In this document: positions 8,633 to 17,193 of the stretch, in pieces
How the letters are laid out: every line of letters starts with the position of its first letter
How positions within the stretch are numbered: position 1 is the stretch's first letter
Assembly: GCA_026874595.1 (NCBI GenBank)
Contig: JAPPUL010000095.1
Span: forward strand, 1,800,001-1,864,000
Reading direction: 5' to 3'
Source of the DNA: Sipunculus nudus
Lineage: Eukaryota > Annelida > Sipuncula > Golfingiida > Sipunculidae
Length of the DNA stretch: 64,000 bases
Position numbers and translations under genes: made by a program
Notes under the pieces: model-generated
What the model was told of the DNA's origin: nothing
The model's database searches: none
The model's input: only the letters and a program-made list of their open reading frames with translations

Positions 8633-9928
8633 CTAAATCATACGCTCCTTTTCTAAGCATAGATTATAACTTCTAGAAAGTCCAATTAGAAAAGAGCTTA
8701 GACTTAGTCCTGCGTTTATATTATAGCTTCTTAGGTCCCTTACTATGTTTGTTGCATATTCTACATGCTCATCTAGTTGCTTGTCTGCAAGATATGACAA
8801 ATATAAACTACTTCCTTTCTCTTCAGTTAGCAAAATATTGCGTTTCCTTTCTTTTGCTACTATAAATACTTTGATTATATTCTCTAAAAAAAGCTCTATT
8901 GACGATTCTTTTAATATTTTATCTGTTAGTCTAAAAATGGCATCTCCTTTTTGATAATTTAATGCGACCTCATCAAAAAACTCATAAACTAAATCAAGCG
9001 TGCTGTCTTTGTAAAAGTAGTTCCATACGCTTTTGACGTCATCTTTTATTTCATCCTCTTTTATTTCATCCTCTATCATAAACTCATTCTTAAGAATTAA
9101 CTTAATAAGCTCCTTATTTTTTGGCGGGAAATGAATCTTTGTTGCACGTGAGCTTATAGTTGGAATTATTTTGCTTATCTCAGCAGTTATTAGTATTATA
9201 ATATTGCCATTGGGAGGCTCTTCAATTCCCTTTAAAAGAGCATTTGCACCCTCAAGCTTCAGGTTATACGTATCATATATTATTACTACTCTAAATCTTG
9301 CTTCTTTGGTTTTGGTATAAAGTTTCTTTAAAACATCCTTTACGTGCTCAAGACCAATGTTATCATTCTTAAACGTTGTTTCTATCTCATCTACTAACTT
9401 TATAAGTTTTGTAAGTTTTTTCTCTATGTCTTTCCTTTCTAAAGAGTTTATATCAGAGTCTAAAAACATTTGAGCATCGTTTATCTTTTCATCAAGACCC
9501 TTAAGACCCTTTTTCAAAGCACTTTTATCATTCAAATATCTATTTACAAGACTATTAAAATAAAAACTGCTTTTTATAAACAATTTAGAATTTGGGTGTT
9601 GGATTTTGGGGTTTTCGCTGCTTTTAGCCTTAAGTCGTTCTTTTAGTGTTTCAAGTAAGATTAGTATTTTGTTTTTATTTATATTTGTATTTAGAGTTAT
9701 TAGATCTGGATGGATAGAAGAATTTATCTTTTTGCAGCTTGGGCACGTGTTACAAAAGTCAAAATCTAACTTATGGCAATTTAGAGCTTTGGCAATAGAA
9801 TAAGCAAAATGTAACTTACCGCTGTTTTTAACTCCGTGAAATAACAAAGTTGTGGTTTTAAGGTTTTTTATATTATATATTAAACCCTTTTGGCTTACTG
9901 AGTTTAATAATAGAGAATCAAGTCCCAT
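8633..9928 (-). CDS. holB: DNA polymerase III delta'-like clamp-loader subunit
   Basis: A 431-residue AAA+ protein of the HolB/DnaX family, part of the sliding-clamp loader of the replicative polymerase. It has a P-loop-like segment HGVKNSGKLHFAYSIA near residue 32, the zinc-binding cluster CxxCPSC (FCNTCPSCKKI, about 58-68), then the conserved AAA+ elements: LEGANALLKGIEEPPNG and ILITAEISKIIPTISSRAT, where sensor 1 and the arginine-finger SRx are found (SRA here rather than SRC). The insert between the zinc cluster and these motifs is longer and more charged than in enteric proteins. The C-terminal collar is poorly conserved, as usual. It is divergent from the rhomboid gene across 185 bp. 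Confidence 0.8.
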   Translation of the reverse strand: MGLDSLLLNSVSQKGLIYNIKNLKTTTLLFHGVKNSGKLHFAYSIAKALNCHKLDFDFCNTCPSCKKINSSIHPDLITLNTNINKNKILILLETLKERLKAKSSENPKIQHPNSKLFIKSSFYFNSLVNRYLNDKSALKKGLKGLDEKINDAQMFLDSDINSLERKDIEKKLTKLIKLVDEIETTFKNDNIGLEHVKDVLKKLYTKTKEARFRVVIIYDTYNLKLEGANALLKGIEEPPNGNIIILITAEISKIIPTISSRATKIHFPPKNKELIKLILKNEFMIEDEIKEDEIKDDVKSVWNYFYKDSTLDLVYEFFDEVALNYQKGDAIFRLTDKILKESSIELFLENIIKVFIVAKERKRNILLTEEKGSSLYLSYLADKQLDEHVEYATNIVRDLRSYNINAGLSLSSFLIGLSRSYNLCLEKERMI

Positions 9929-10113
9929 AGGTCTTTTAGTTGCACCACCTTGTTTTTAGTAAATAAATAAAAATTAAAATCTAATAATAAAGAGGCAATA
10001 ATTTTATATATATTTTACCTAAGATTTAATTGTCCTTATCCTATGAATGTATTAATATGTTTTATAAACGTGTTTACTAAATGGCTTTTTTTATTAAGGA
10101 TATTGTAAGATAA

Positions 10114-10938
10114 ATGAGATATCAAACTCAAGGTTATGGATCTATAGGTATAGGTCCTGGGGGAATGACTCCAGGAGTTAAGATAATATTGCTAAGTACG
10201 GTAGGATTATATGTATTACAACATATGCTACCGATTCTTATGGGTTTATTTGTACTTAGACCTATTGGTTCAGGTGCCTTTTTGCCTTGGCAACCTTTAA
10301 CATATATGTTTATTCATGCTCCTATGCCGGGGGTATTTCATATACTATTTAATATGTTTGCGTTTTGGATGTTTGGAGTATCATATGAACGAGAGTTTGG
10401 CAGGAATCGTTTATTTGCCCTGTACTTTTCATCTGGTATTTTGACGGGAGTGGTATATGCAATATTCGTGAACTTTGGGGGGCTTATCGGGGCATCTGCT
10501 GGGGTATATGCAATATTAGTCTCCTTTGCCTATTTTTGGCCGAATTCTCTTATATTCATTTTTGGACTAATACCGGTACGGGCTAAATATTTGGTAATAG
10601 GACTTATGGCTTTTGGTCTTTTTGCATCTTTTAGTGGAGGGGGGGACAACACAGCCCACTTTGCACATGTTCTTGGGGCAGTATTTGGGTTTATATTCTT
10701 ACAAATAGTTCATAAGCGATATCGTCTTTTTGGTTCATTTATGCGTGGCGTTACAGATAAGAAGGAAGATATAAGATACAGGCTGAATGTTAGGAGGGAG
10801 GAGAAGATTATAGATAAAGAGGAGTTGACGCAAGAGAAAATAGATGAGCTTTTAGCAAAGGTTTCAAAAGATGGGATATCATCGCTTACAAAGAAGGAAA
10901 GAGAATTTCTTGATAGGGCAAGCAAAGGCTATAGATGA
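10114..10938 (+). CDS. Rhomboid family intramembrane serine protease
   Basis: A 274-residue polytopic membrane protein with six hydrophobic segments in the first 200 residues and a charged cytoplasmic tail. The catalytic elements are in place: H76 and N80 in HILFNMFAFWMFG, Ser128 in GASAGVYA (the common form is GASG) and His185 in AHFAHVLGAVFGF. Rhomboids cleave substrates within the membrane. The tail (210-274) ends in KEELTQEKIDELLAKVSKDG, a short helical motif that several bacterial rhomboids carry after the membrane core. The downstream gene starts 28 bp later on the same strand and is probably co-transcribed. Confidence 0.9.
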   Translation: MRYQTQGYGSIGIGPGGMTPGVKIILLSTVGLYVLQHMLPILMGLFVLRPIGSGAFLPWQPLTYMFIHAPMPGVFHILFNMFAFWMFGVSYEREFGRNRLFALYFSSGILTGVVYAIFVNFGGLIGASAGVYAILVSFAYFWPNSLIFIFGLIPVRAKYLVIGLMAFGLFASFSGGGDNTAHFAHVLGAVFGFIFLQIVHKRYRLFGSFMRGVTDKKEDIRYRLNVRREEKIIDKEELTQEKIDELLAKVSKDGISSLTKKEREFLDRASKGYR

Positions 10939-10965
10939 TATTTGGATTAAGGATAGGGGATTTGG

Positions 10966-11937
10966 ATGTATAATATAGTTTGTTTTTCCTTGATGCTTTT
11001 GGTCGTGCATTCCGCTAATAATCTATATGGAAATGTTTTGGGAAGAGAGTATCCTACTAAGAGTCCTGAGGGGGAAAGAGGGCTTAGAGGAGGATACCAA
11101 GGAGCTGAGAATGTTCTTATTGAGAATGTTCTTATTAAGATAAAAAGGGGCGATGCAAAGATATTAAAAACAATATCTTATAAAGCTCTGCGATTAGTTT
11201 TAGACTATAGTTATAGTAACTCTAGATATAAAGATTTATATGAAAGGCGAGGAAAAGTAGTTAACTCATTATTAAAAGGGCTTTTTAATAATGAGCCTCG
11301 AGTATTGTTGCTTTGTATAGAGCTACTTAATTTGATGAAACCGGATCGTTTTATGGAGCCTGAGGTTTCATTGCTATACGAACGTTTTAGTAAAGAGTCA
11401 TATTATCGTTTTGCAAGTAAGAATTTTTTTTATAGTCCTGTGGTTTTAGGTGGTGGTACGGGAGAGGGTGTAGGTGGAGGCAAGCGAGCTTGTAATGATT
11501 GTTATGAGTATAGGGATCTTTTTGGGGCAGTTGGGATAAAGAGTATATCTTCTGAGGTGTTGAAATTATATAAGTATGTAAAAAGAGATAAATATGTTTA
11601 TGAGATGCTAAAGAAGGACCCACAATTATTGAGTAAGATAAAAAAGACAGATTTTGCGATACTGCAAGAGCAGATAGGTAATGAGCCAGATGAGCTAATA
11701 CCTTTACGTTCTTTTAAGACAACTGATTTCATATCGAAGGAAAATATAAGGGTAATGGTAAATGGTCTTGCAAATAAGAATTTGGTAGTCCGTCGGGAGT
11801 GCGCGTTGTTTCTGGTTAATTATTATAGATATAATGCATTTCGCCTTAACCTATATTATCGTAATATAATATTAAAAGCGCTTAAGAGTGCCTATAGGGA
11901 TAATATAATAGCCAAGAAGAGCCTTACATTAAGGTAA
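10966..11937 (+). CDS. Hypothetical exported protein, helical repeat-like
   Basis: A 323-residue protein with an N-terminal hydrophobic stretch (VCFSLMLLVVHSANNLYG) that looks like a signal peptide, then a helical body. The phrases LLCIELLNLMKPDRF and VVRRECALFLVNYYRYNAFRLNLY resemble HEAT or ARM-like repeats, a pattern also seen in spirochaete proteins of unknown role. It is co-oriented with the rhomboid gene 28 bp upstream, which may point to a shared envelope function. The 3' end overlaps the convergent methyltransferase/reductase gene by 9 bp. No enzyme motif is seen. Confidence 0.6.
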   Translation: MYNIVCFSLMLLVVHSANNLYGNVLGREYPTKSPEGERGLRGGYQGAENVLIENVLIKIKRGDAKILKTISYKALRLVLDYSYSNSRYKDLYERRGKVVNSLLKGLFNNEPRVLLLCIELLNLMKPDRFMEPEVSLLYERFSKESYYRFASKNFFYSPVVLGGGTGEGVGGGKRACNDCYEYRDLFGAVGIKSISSEVLKLYKYVKRDKYVYEMLKKDPQLLSKIKKTDFAILQEQIGNEPDELIPLRSFKTTDFISKENIRVMVNGLANKNLVVRRECALFLVNYYRYNAFRLNLYYRNIILKALKSAYRDNIIAKKSLTLR

Positions 11938-13875
11938 AATATCTTGTAATACTAAGATAGCAAGTTCAACATTGCCAAAAGGAGCGCTTACTTGAATCCC
12001 AGAAACTTTATCTTTAATAGTTTTAGCAGTATTATTTGCGATAATAATGCCCTGCTGTCTGCCCTCTTCCTTACTCTTTTTCGATGCAATATACATTTTC
12101 TCCATAATGTCCTTAGCTACAAAAACACCCGGGACTTCATTTTGCATAAAAAGAGCATTACGATAGCTAACTAAAGGCCATACCCCAGCTATTATGGGAA
12201 TTTTAATATTAAGCTTTTTAAGTTTGTCAAGAAAGTTAATTAAAATGGTAGTATTAAAAATAGGTTGAGTAATAGTAAACTCAGCACCAGCTTCTACCTT
12301 TTTATGAAACTTATCAATCTCATATTCAATGTCATAAGCACCAGGATTAACGCCAACACCCTTAAAATAAGCAGTTGGTTTAGACATAGAGTTAGAGCCG
12401 ATATCAAAGCCCTTGTTTAGGTTAGTAACTATTTTTGTAAGGCCAATGGAATCAAGATCAAATACAGGTGTAGCCTCGGGGTAATCACCCATTTTAGGAG
12501 GGTCGCCAGTTACTATAAGGACATTATGTAAGCCGCTTGCGTAGGCACCAAGGAGATCTGACTGCATACCTAGTATGTTTCTATCCCGACAAGTATAATG
12601 CATAATGGTTTCCATACCTGTATTTTGCTCGATTATAAGCGAAACGAGTAATGCACTAAGGCGCGATGAGGCTCTTGGTCCGTCTGGTACATTTATTGCG
12701 TCGACTCCTTTAGATTTAAGGTAGCGGGCTTTCTCAATGGTTTTTGTAATATTTGGTCCTTTAGGAGGGGTTAGCTCTACTGTCGTTATGAACTTGCCAT
12801 TATAAAGTTTACTTGCAAGAAGGGACTTATCTTTTTGTGCAATAATCTCATGCTTTGGAATATCATTTACAGGTTTATTATTTTTAGTGTTGCTTACTTT
12901 TAGGTCTATTTTTTTATTTTTGGTCTCATTTAAAGCCTCATTTGAAGCCTCATTTGAAGCCTCATTTGAAGCTTCATTTGAAGTTGCTAAAGATTTAATA
13001 TAAGCTTTCATTTCCCTTATATGAGAAGGAGTAGTCCCACAACAGCCACCAATTATCTTAGCTCCGGATACAATTAAGTTTTTAGCATGTGTGGCAAAGT
13101 CTTGTGGGGTATCAAAATGTATTAATCTATTATCAAATACTTTTGGTAATCCGGTATTGGGCTGGGCTATAATATCTTTTTTAGTATACTTTTTCATTAG
13201 TTTAACACTAACTGCGGCCTGAGGAGCTCCTATACCACAGTTTATCCCAATTACATGAGCGTTTGACTTATCTAGTTTAGTAGTAAATCGTTGAGCAGAC
13301 TCGCCAAGGTAAGGTGAGATGCCGTCTTTTAATGTAAGCTGTGCAACAATATCCAAAGAACTTTCTTTAGATATAGTTTCTATTACAAGAAGCAGTTCAT
13401 GTAGATATGCAAAAGTCTCAAGTATAAAAAAGTCAACGCCACCCTTTTCAAGTAAGTTTGCATGTAAAGCAAAGTTTTTAATAGCTTCGTCTTTTGCCCT
13501 TTTGCCATAAGGACAAATGGTATCGATTATAAGAGGGCCAATTGAGCCTGCAACGAGAACATCTTTATCTTTAGCAATATCTTTGGCAGCATCTTTAGCT
13601 ATTTTGACTCCTTCTAAGTTTATATCTTTTGCTTTATCCGAAAGTCCATACCAAGTAAGGTTTATGGGGTTTGCTGCGAATGTATTAGTAGTTATAAAGT
13701 CAGAGCCTGCATTTATGTATTCTTTATGTATTTCTTCAATGAGTTTAGGATTTGCTATATTAATCTCTTCAAAACTTCTTTTAGCATAAACTCCTTTTTG
13801 GTAAAGTAAAGTACCGATTGCCCCATCAGCAAGAACATGTTTTTTGTTTATTAATAAATCTTTTAACTTTGACAC
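11929..13875 (-). CDS. Bifunctional homocysteine S-methyltransferase / 5,10-methylenetetrahydrofolate reductase
   Basis: A 648-residue fusion joining two steps of methionine synthesis. Residues 1 to about 295 are a cobalamin-independent homocysteine methyltransferase: LADGAIGTLLYQKG, TNTFAANP, the first zinc Cys in GINCGIG and the paired Cys in IIGGCCGTTPSHI. Residues about 350 to 648 are a MetF-type reductase: TVELTPPKGPN, NVPDGPRASSRLS, LIVTGDPPKMGDYPEATPVFD and AEFTITQPIFN, which bind FAD and folate. This matches the YitJ-type fusion of Firmicutes and spirochaetes. The linker carries a tandem repeat of four residues. No S-adenosylmethionine or cobalamin riboswitch was recognisable in the 259 bp upstream. 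Confidence 0.9.
   Translation of the reverse strand: MSKLKDLLINKKHVLADGAIGTLLYQKGVYAKRSFEEINIANPKLIEEIHKEYINAGSDFITTNTFAANPINLTWYGLSDKAKDINLEGVKIAKDAAKDIAKDKDVLVAGSIGPLIIDTICPYGKRAKDEAIKNFALHANLLEKGGVDFFILETFAYLHELLLVIETISKESSLDIVAQLTLKDGISPYLGESAQRFTTKLDKSNAHVIGINCGIGAPQAAVSVKLMKKYTKKDIIAQPNTGLPKVFDNRLIHFDTPQDFATHAKNLIVSGAKIIGGCCGTTPSHIREMKAYIKSLATSNEASNEASNEASNEALNETKNKKIDLKVSNTKNNKPVNDIPKHEIIAQKDKSLLASKLYNGKFITTVELTPPKGPNITKTIEKARYLKSKGVDAINVPDGPRASSRLSALLVSLIIEQNTGMETIMHYTCRDRNILGMQSDLLGAYASGLHNVLIVTGDPPKMGDYPEATPVFDLDSIGLTKIVTNLNKGFDIGSNSMSKPTAYFKGVGVNPGAYDIEYEIDKFHKKVEAGAEFTITQPIFNTTILINFLDKLKKLNIKIPIIAGVWPLVSYRNALFMQNEVPGVFVAKDIMEKMYIASKKSKEEGRQQGIIIANNTAKTIKDKVSGIQVSAPFGNVELAILVLQDILP
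12923..12982 (-). repeat. Five 12-bp tandem units coding an (S-N-E-A) linker repeat
   Basis: Units of GCCTCATTTGAA (plus-strand reading) run from 12923 to 12982, three of them identical and the outer two with one to two changes. They encode repeated Ser-Asn-Glu-Ala in the linker between the two enzyme domains. A length-variable, in-frame slippage repeat is expected. Confidence 0.85.
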
Positions 13876-14134
13876 TAAAACCTCATCGCTTTAATATGTA
13901 AGTAAGTCTAAATAGAAAGGGCTATAAAGTCAATTAAAAAGGCTTTATGTAGCTTAATGAGCCTAAGGCTATGTTTTTATTATATATATATATTTTTATC
14001 TTGTCGTATTATGTTTTGATAGCTATCCTTAACATATTATAAATGGTTTTATTTTGATAGATCGTATACTTACGGAGGAATGAGCCATTAGCGTAATAGA
14101 AAAGACCCGTCTTATTAAAAATAGAGATTATATA

Positions 14135-15247
14135 GTGCATATGCTATCGGGGTTTTTAAAGACTAATAAGCTTTACTTAAAGACTAAGATACAAAGTCCT
14201 AAAACTCCTATAATCTTGGAGATATTGGACTATAAAGATATAAAAGTATTTCTACCAATAGCTCATAATGTAAGTAAGAATTTAGTACTTTGTTCAAAAC
14301 GCACAACAGGTTATTATATAGAGATTGAATTTAGATATACACATAAACTAAGCTTTGTGTCCTATATAGTAGAGCCTTTAGTAATGAGTATAACAACGGA
14401 TGGGAGGAGTGAGGGCCGTTATAAGAATAGCGGGAAGGGACTTAGTGTTGGTAATTTCAAGTTGCTTAATAAAGACTCATTGAAGAGCCTTGAGAATGCC
14501 TCAGAAGAGATAAAAGAAATATTTGGGCATTATACCTCAAAGCTTTTAAAATATTATAGTAGAGCAAGTATAAATACATATGGTAGTGAAGATGGGGAGG
14601 GAAGCAAACTAATTTATAAGCATAAAAAGATTTTATTTATACAGGATAGACATGATATTAGTTATTATTTTAGCGGGAGAGGGAATACAAAATATGAAAC
14701 TGTATTAATAAGTGAGAAAGACTTTATAGAAAGCAAATATCTTGGCAAAAGAGCAAAAGACATACTGCGGGAAGAGGATTCAAAGGCGGTATTATATTAT
14801 CCAATAGAAACATATTTTAGTATGTATGATAGAGAGTCAATAGGCTATATAAAGCTAAACTTCTTAGAAGAAGATATAGTACTTGAGGAAGTAGTGTCAA
14901 AGCTATATGTATTATCGCATGATTTTGTAGATGCTTTGAAAGAGAAGGTTCAAGAGAAGCATGAGGTAGAAGAGGAGGTGCTTGACATAAGTAAAGGCGG
15001 GATACAGATACATATAAAGGATGAAGTATTAAACAAGTATTTTGAGTATAATGAAGAGGTTGGGTTTGAGATAGAGTTTTCTGGTGAAAAGGTTAGAAGA
15101 TATTGGTTTCGTGGGAATGTAGTTTACAGACAGAGTATAGATGAATATAGTTCACATGTGGGTTTAATATTTACAGGAGGAGAAGAGGAAGGATTTGATA
15201 TGCTTAAAAGCTATATAGAAAGTCTTAGACAAGGTGATGAGAGATAA
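14135..15247 (+). CDS. PilZ-like domain protein
   Basis: A 370-residue cytoplasmic protein whose C-terminal 130 residues resemble a PilZ domain: VLDISKGGIQIHIKDE and later VVYRQSIDEYSSHVGLIF fit the D/NxSxxG core and the closing strands. PilZ domains bind cyclic di-GMP, but the usual N-terminal RxxxR is not clear, so ligand binding is uncertain. The N-terminal part is unassigned. The start is open: GTG at 14135 has no ribosome-binding site, while the frame stays open to 14084 and a strong GGAGGAA at 14074 sits 7 nt ahead of an in-frame ATT at 14087. Spirochaetes carry several such proteins tied to motility. Confidence 0.65.
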   Translation: MHMLSGFLKTNKLYLKTKIQSPKTPIILEILDYKDIKVFLPIAHNVSKNLVLCSKRTTGYYIEIEFRYTHKLSFVSYIVEPLVMSITTDGRSEGRYKNSGKGLSVGNFKLLNKDSLKSLENASEEIKEIFGHYTSKLLKYYSRASINTYGSEDGEGSKLIYKHKKILFIQDRHDISYYFSGRGNTKYETVLISEKDFIESKYLGKRAKDILREEDSKAVLYYPIETYFSMYDRESIGYIKLNFLEEDIVLEEVVSKLYVLSHDFVDALKEKVQEKHEVEEEVLDISKGGIQIHIKDEVLNKYFEYNEEVGFEIEFSGEKVRRYWFRGNVVYRQSIDEYSSHVGLIFTGGEEEGFDMLKSYIESLRQGDER

Positions 15248-15300
15248 TGATGAGAGATAATTAAGGATAAATATTAAAGTGATAAGCAAAGGAGTTATAT

Positions 15301-15675
15301 ATGATAGGGATGACAGATTTGGTTATAAGCACAACGAGTCGAATGTTAATGGAAGATTTAAATAGGAGCTATAAGAAGAATAATACAGTGATATCAGGAG
15401 TTGAGAAAGAAGAATGCCATTTTACGATATCGTTTCCGACTACGATACCAAACGAAGAGAAAGAAGTAATATTTCATACAGTTGTCGAAAAGATAATGCA
15501 CTTAAGAGATCCTTCGGATAAACATATGGAGACAAAGGTAGAAGCAAGATATTTGCAACAAGCGAGTAAGGAATACTTTTTCTCAAAAGGGGAGCTTGTA
15601 AGATACCGTGGATTTTATGATACGGACAATCCGCTACCGATGGTAGCAAGCTTGATAGTTAAGTTGCAAGAGTAA
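15301..15675 (+). CDS. Hypothetical protein
   Basis: A 124-residue protein I do not recognise. It has no signal peptide, Cys or membrane segment. It looks like an alpha/beta protein: MTDLVISTTSRMLMEDLN at the start, a beta-rich middle (CHFTISFPTTIPNEE) and a C-terminal helix or strand (LPMVASLIVKLQE). It begins 53 bp after the PilZ-like gene on the same strand, after an AAAGGAG ribosome-binding site, and is probably in the same operon. Two tRNA-Ser genes follow. Confidence 0.6.
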   Translation: MIGMTDLVISTTSRMLMEDLNRSYKKNNTVISGVEKEECHFTISFPTTIPNEEKEVIFHTVVEKIMHLRDPSDKHMETKVEARYLQQASKEYFFSKGELVRYRGFYDTDNPLPMVASLIVKLQE

Positions 15676-15700
15676 GCTTGAGTAAGTTTTTGTATGAAGA

Positions 15701-15785
15701 GGAAGGATGTCCGAGTGGTTTAAGGAGGCGGTCTTGAAAATCGTTGTGGGGCAACTCACCGTGGGTTCGAATCCCACTCCTTCCG
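15701..15785 (+). tRNA. tRNA-Ser(TGA)
   Basis: An 85-nt class II tRNA with acceptor GGAAGGA/TCCTTCC, anticodon loop CTTGAAA (anticodon TGA), long variable arm, T-arm GTGGG-TTCGAAT-CCCAC and discriminator G at 15785. TTTTATG follows, so CCA is not encoded, like the tRNA-Leu on the left. Confidence 0.95.
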
Positions 15786-15805
15786 TTTTATGAAATAGTC
15801 TTTAA

Positions 15806-15895
15806 GGAGAGGTGCTGGAGTGGTCGATCAGGGCTGCCTGCTAAGCAGTTGTACCTATATTGGTACCGAGGGTTCGAATCCCTCTCTCTCCGCCA
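15806..15895 (+). tRNA. tRNA-Ser(GCT), CCA-encoding; junction with foreign DNA
   Basis: A class II tRNA with acceptor GGAGAGG/TCTCTCC, anticodon loop CTGCTAA (anticodon GCT), variable arm, T-arm GAGGG-TTCGAAT-CCCTC, discriminator G at 15892 and an encoded CCA at 15893-15895. It lies 20 bp after tRNA-Ser(TGA), which has no CCA. The sequence changes in character right after this gene, so its 3' end is a likely integration site. Confidence 0.95.
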
Positions 15896-15938
15896 TTAAC
15901 ACCAAACGAACTTTCATATGCCTGAAATGGCATAGCCT

Positions 15939-16133
15939 CAAAAGCCCAGCATTTGTGGGTTTTTTTGCTGTTTGCGATTGACTTGCTCTTTATAAAACAC
16001 CCCATTTTTCTCTAATTTTTCTCCTATATATGCCCCTTTCCTGAAAAACACCGTACTTGGAAAAGTGAAGTACGGAGCTTTTAGTCATGGGAAATCAAAG
16101 GTTTCGCAATTGATCATTTCGCACCAGTCTATG
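15939..16133 (+). repeat. Long direct repeat, left copy (about 195 bp)
   Basis: This stretch matches 45461-45657 in the same orientation. Shared words include AAAAGCCCAG, CCCCTTTCCTGAAAAACACC and GTACGGAGCTTTTAGTC. It contains two hairpins: a terminator-like one at 15940-15966 and CCGTACTT/AAGTACGG at 16051-16075. Both stems are conserved in the two copies while their loops differ. It begins 44 bp after the tRNA-Ser(GCT) 3' end. Confidence 0.85.
15940..15966 (+). terminator. Rho-independent terminator after the tRNA-Ser pair
   Basis: AAAAGCCCA pairs with TGGGTTTTT across a 7-nt loop and runs on into T residues. It would end transcription of tRNA-Ser(GCT). The second copy of the long repeat has the same hairpin with a changed loop. 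Confidence 0.7.
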
Positions 16134-16143
16134 CCTGTCATTG

Positions 16144-17193
16144 TCACTCATCAGGTGAGATATGAAACTTAGAGTGATAGCAAACCCGGTTTTTGTGATC
16201 TTTGTAATCCTCAAATGGATCGCTGTCATATATGCCGAAGAACTTTTGAAAGACCTTCTTAAGCTCTTGTTTTTGCTTTTTCTGGTTACGGTTGGCTTTT
16301 GGGTTGTCCCATATGAACTGGTCTTGCCATCTGCAAAACCTTCCAGCAGATTCCATTGTTTATTGGGAGATGCCGTTCGGCCATCTGCCATGCCCATCTG
16401 GGTAAAATTATAAACTTGAGAAACCCTATTGTTACCAGTGCTGCATGTAACACGAACCGTATGCTCATCAGTAAACTTAATCGTAATATTGGACCACTCT
16501 GCATCGGCTAGGGTTGGAAATAAGACACAGCTCACTTCTGGCATTAGGGTCTTCCTGATTTTCATGGAAGGCAGAAAGTTCCTCTAATGCTTTCGTGGCA
16601 TCGATAAGCGTGTCTGTATTAGCCAAATACTGCAGACCAATCAAAGCAGAGCCTTTAGCTCTGATGGCATTAATTTTGGATTGGCTGATGTTGTCGATGG
16701 ATGGCAGAAGCAAGATGGCTGATCCATCAAGCCCAATCACATGGTTGATTATACTTTCAAGATCACTATCATAAATATCTATCCCAAAAATTACTGGATA
16801 ACGAATAATACCTCTGGGGATATAGTGACCTCTTATACAGTTTGAAGAGCCGTCAATGGCCTGTACGTCCTTTAAAACTGAAATCTCATTCCTAGACTCT
16901 GCGATTAAGCTGGCAATCTTTTTGAGGCTAAGAATATGTAGCCGTCTGTCATTGTTTGAAATGTGCAAGTCCGGACAGGAGGTGGTGTCATCATTGCAAA
17001 CCGCCAGTATTTTTCCGTCAGGCATTTCACAAATACGTCTTCCACCGCAATAACCATGGTCGCAATGCAACTGTTCATCAAAAGCCGTCGTGCTATCGAA
17101 CCAAGATTTTATTACTTCAGCGTCACCAAAGTGCTTAATTAAGAATGCATGGTTATGTTCATGCCGAGGCAGCATCGCGAGCATATTCCACAT
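16144..17193 (-). pseudogene. Unrecognised gene B of an overlapping pair, frameshifted
   Basis: Three stretches in different frames read as one protein of about 350 residues: 17193 to about 16500 (MWNMLAMLPRHEHNHAFL onward), about 16560 to 16310 (FTDEHTVRVTCSTGNNRVS, then QWNLLEGFADGKTSS) and 16356 to 16144 (WDNPKANRNQKKQKQELKK, then FHISPDE and stop). At least two frameshifts separate them. The N-terminal half has CxHGYCGG-type Cys/His clusters; the C-terminal part looks like a small domain with a basic helix. I do not recognise the family. Its start overlaps the end of gene A by 35 bp, so the pair was an operon. It lies next to the tRNA attachment site. Confidence 0.55.

Noticed and set aside
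12923-12982. CRISPR-like short repeats
   Set aside because: Units are 12 bp, directly adjacent, without spacers, and code for a protein linker.
13876-14086. Riboswitch upstream of the methionine synthesis fusion gene
   Set aside because: I looked for S-box or cobalamin-type conserved words on the minus strand and found none; the stretch is AT-rich with a TA run.
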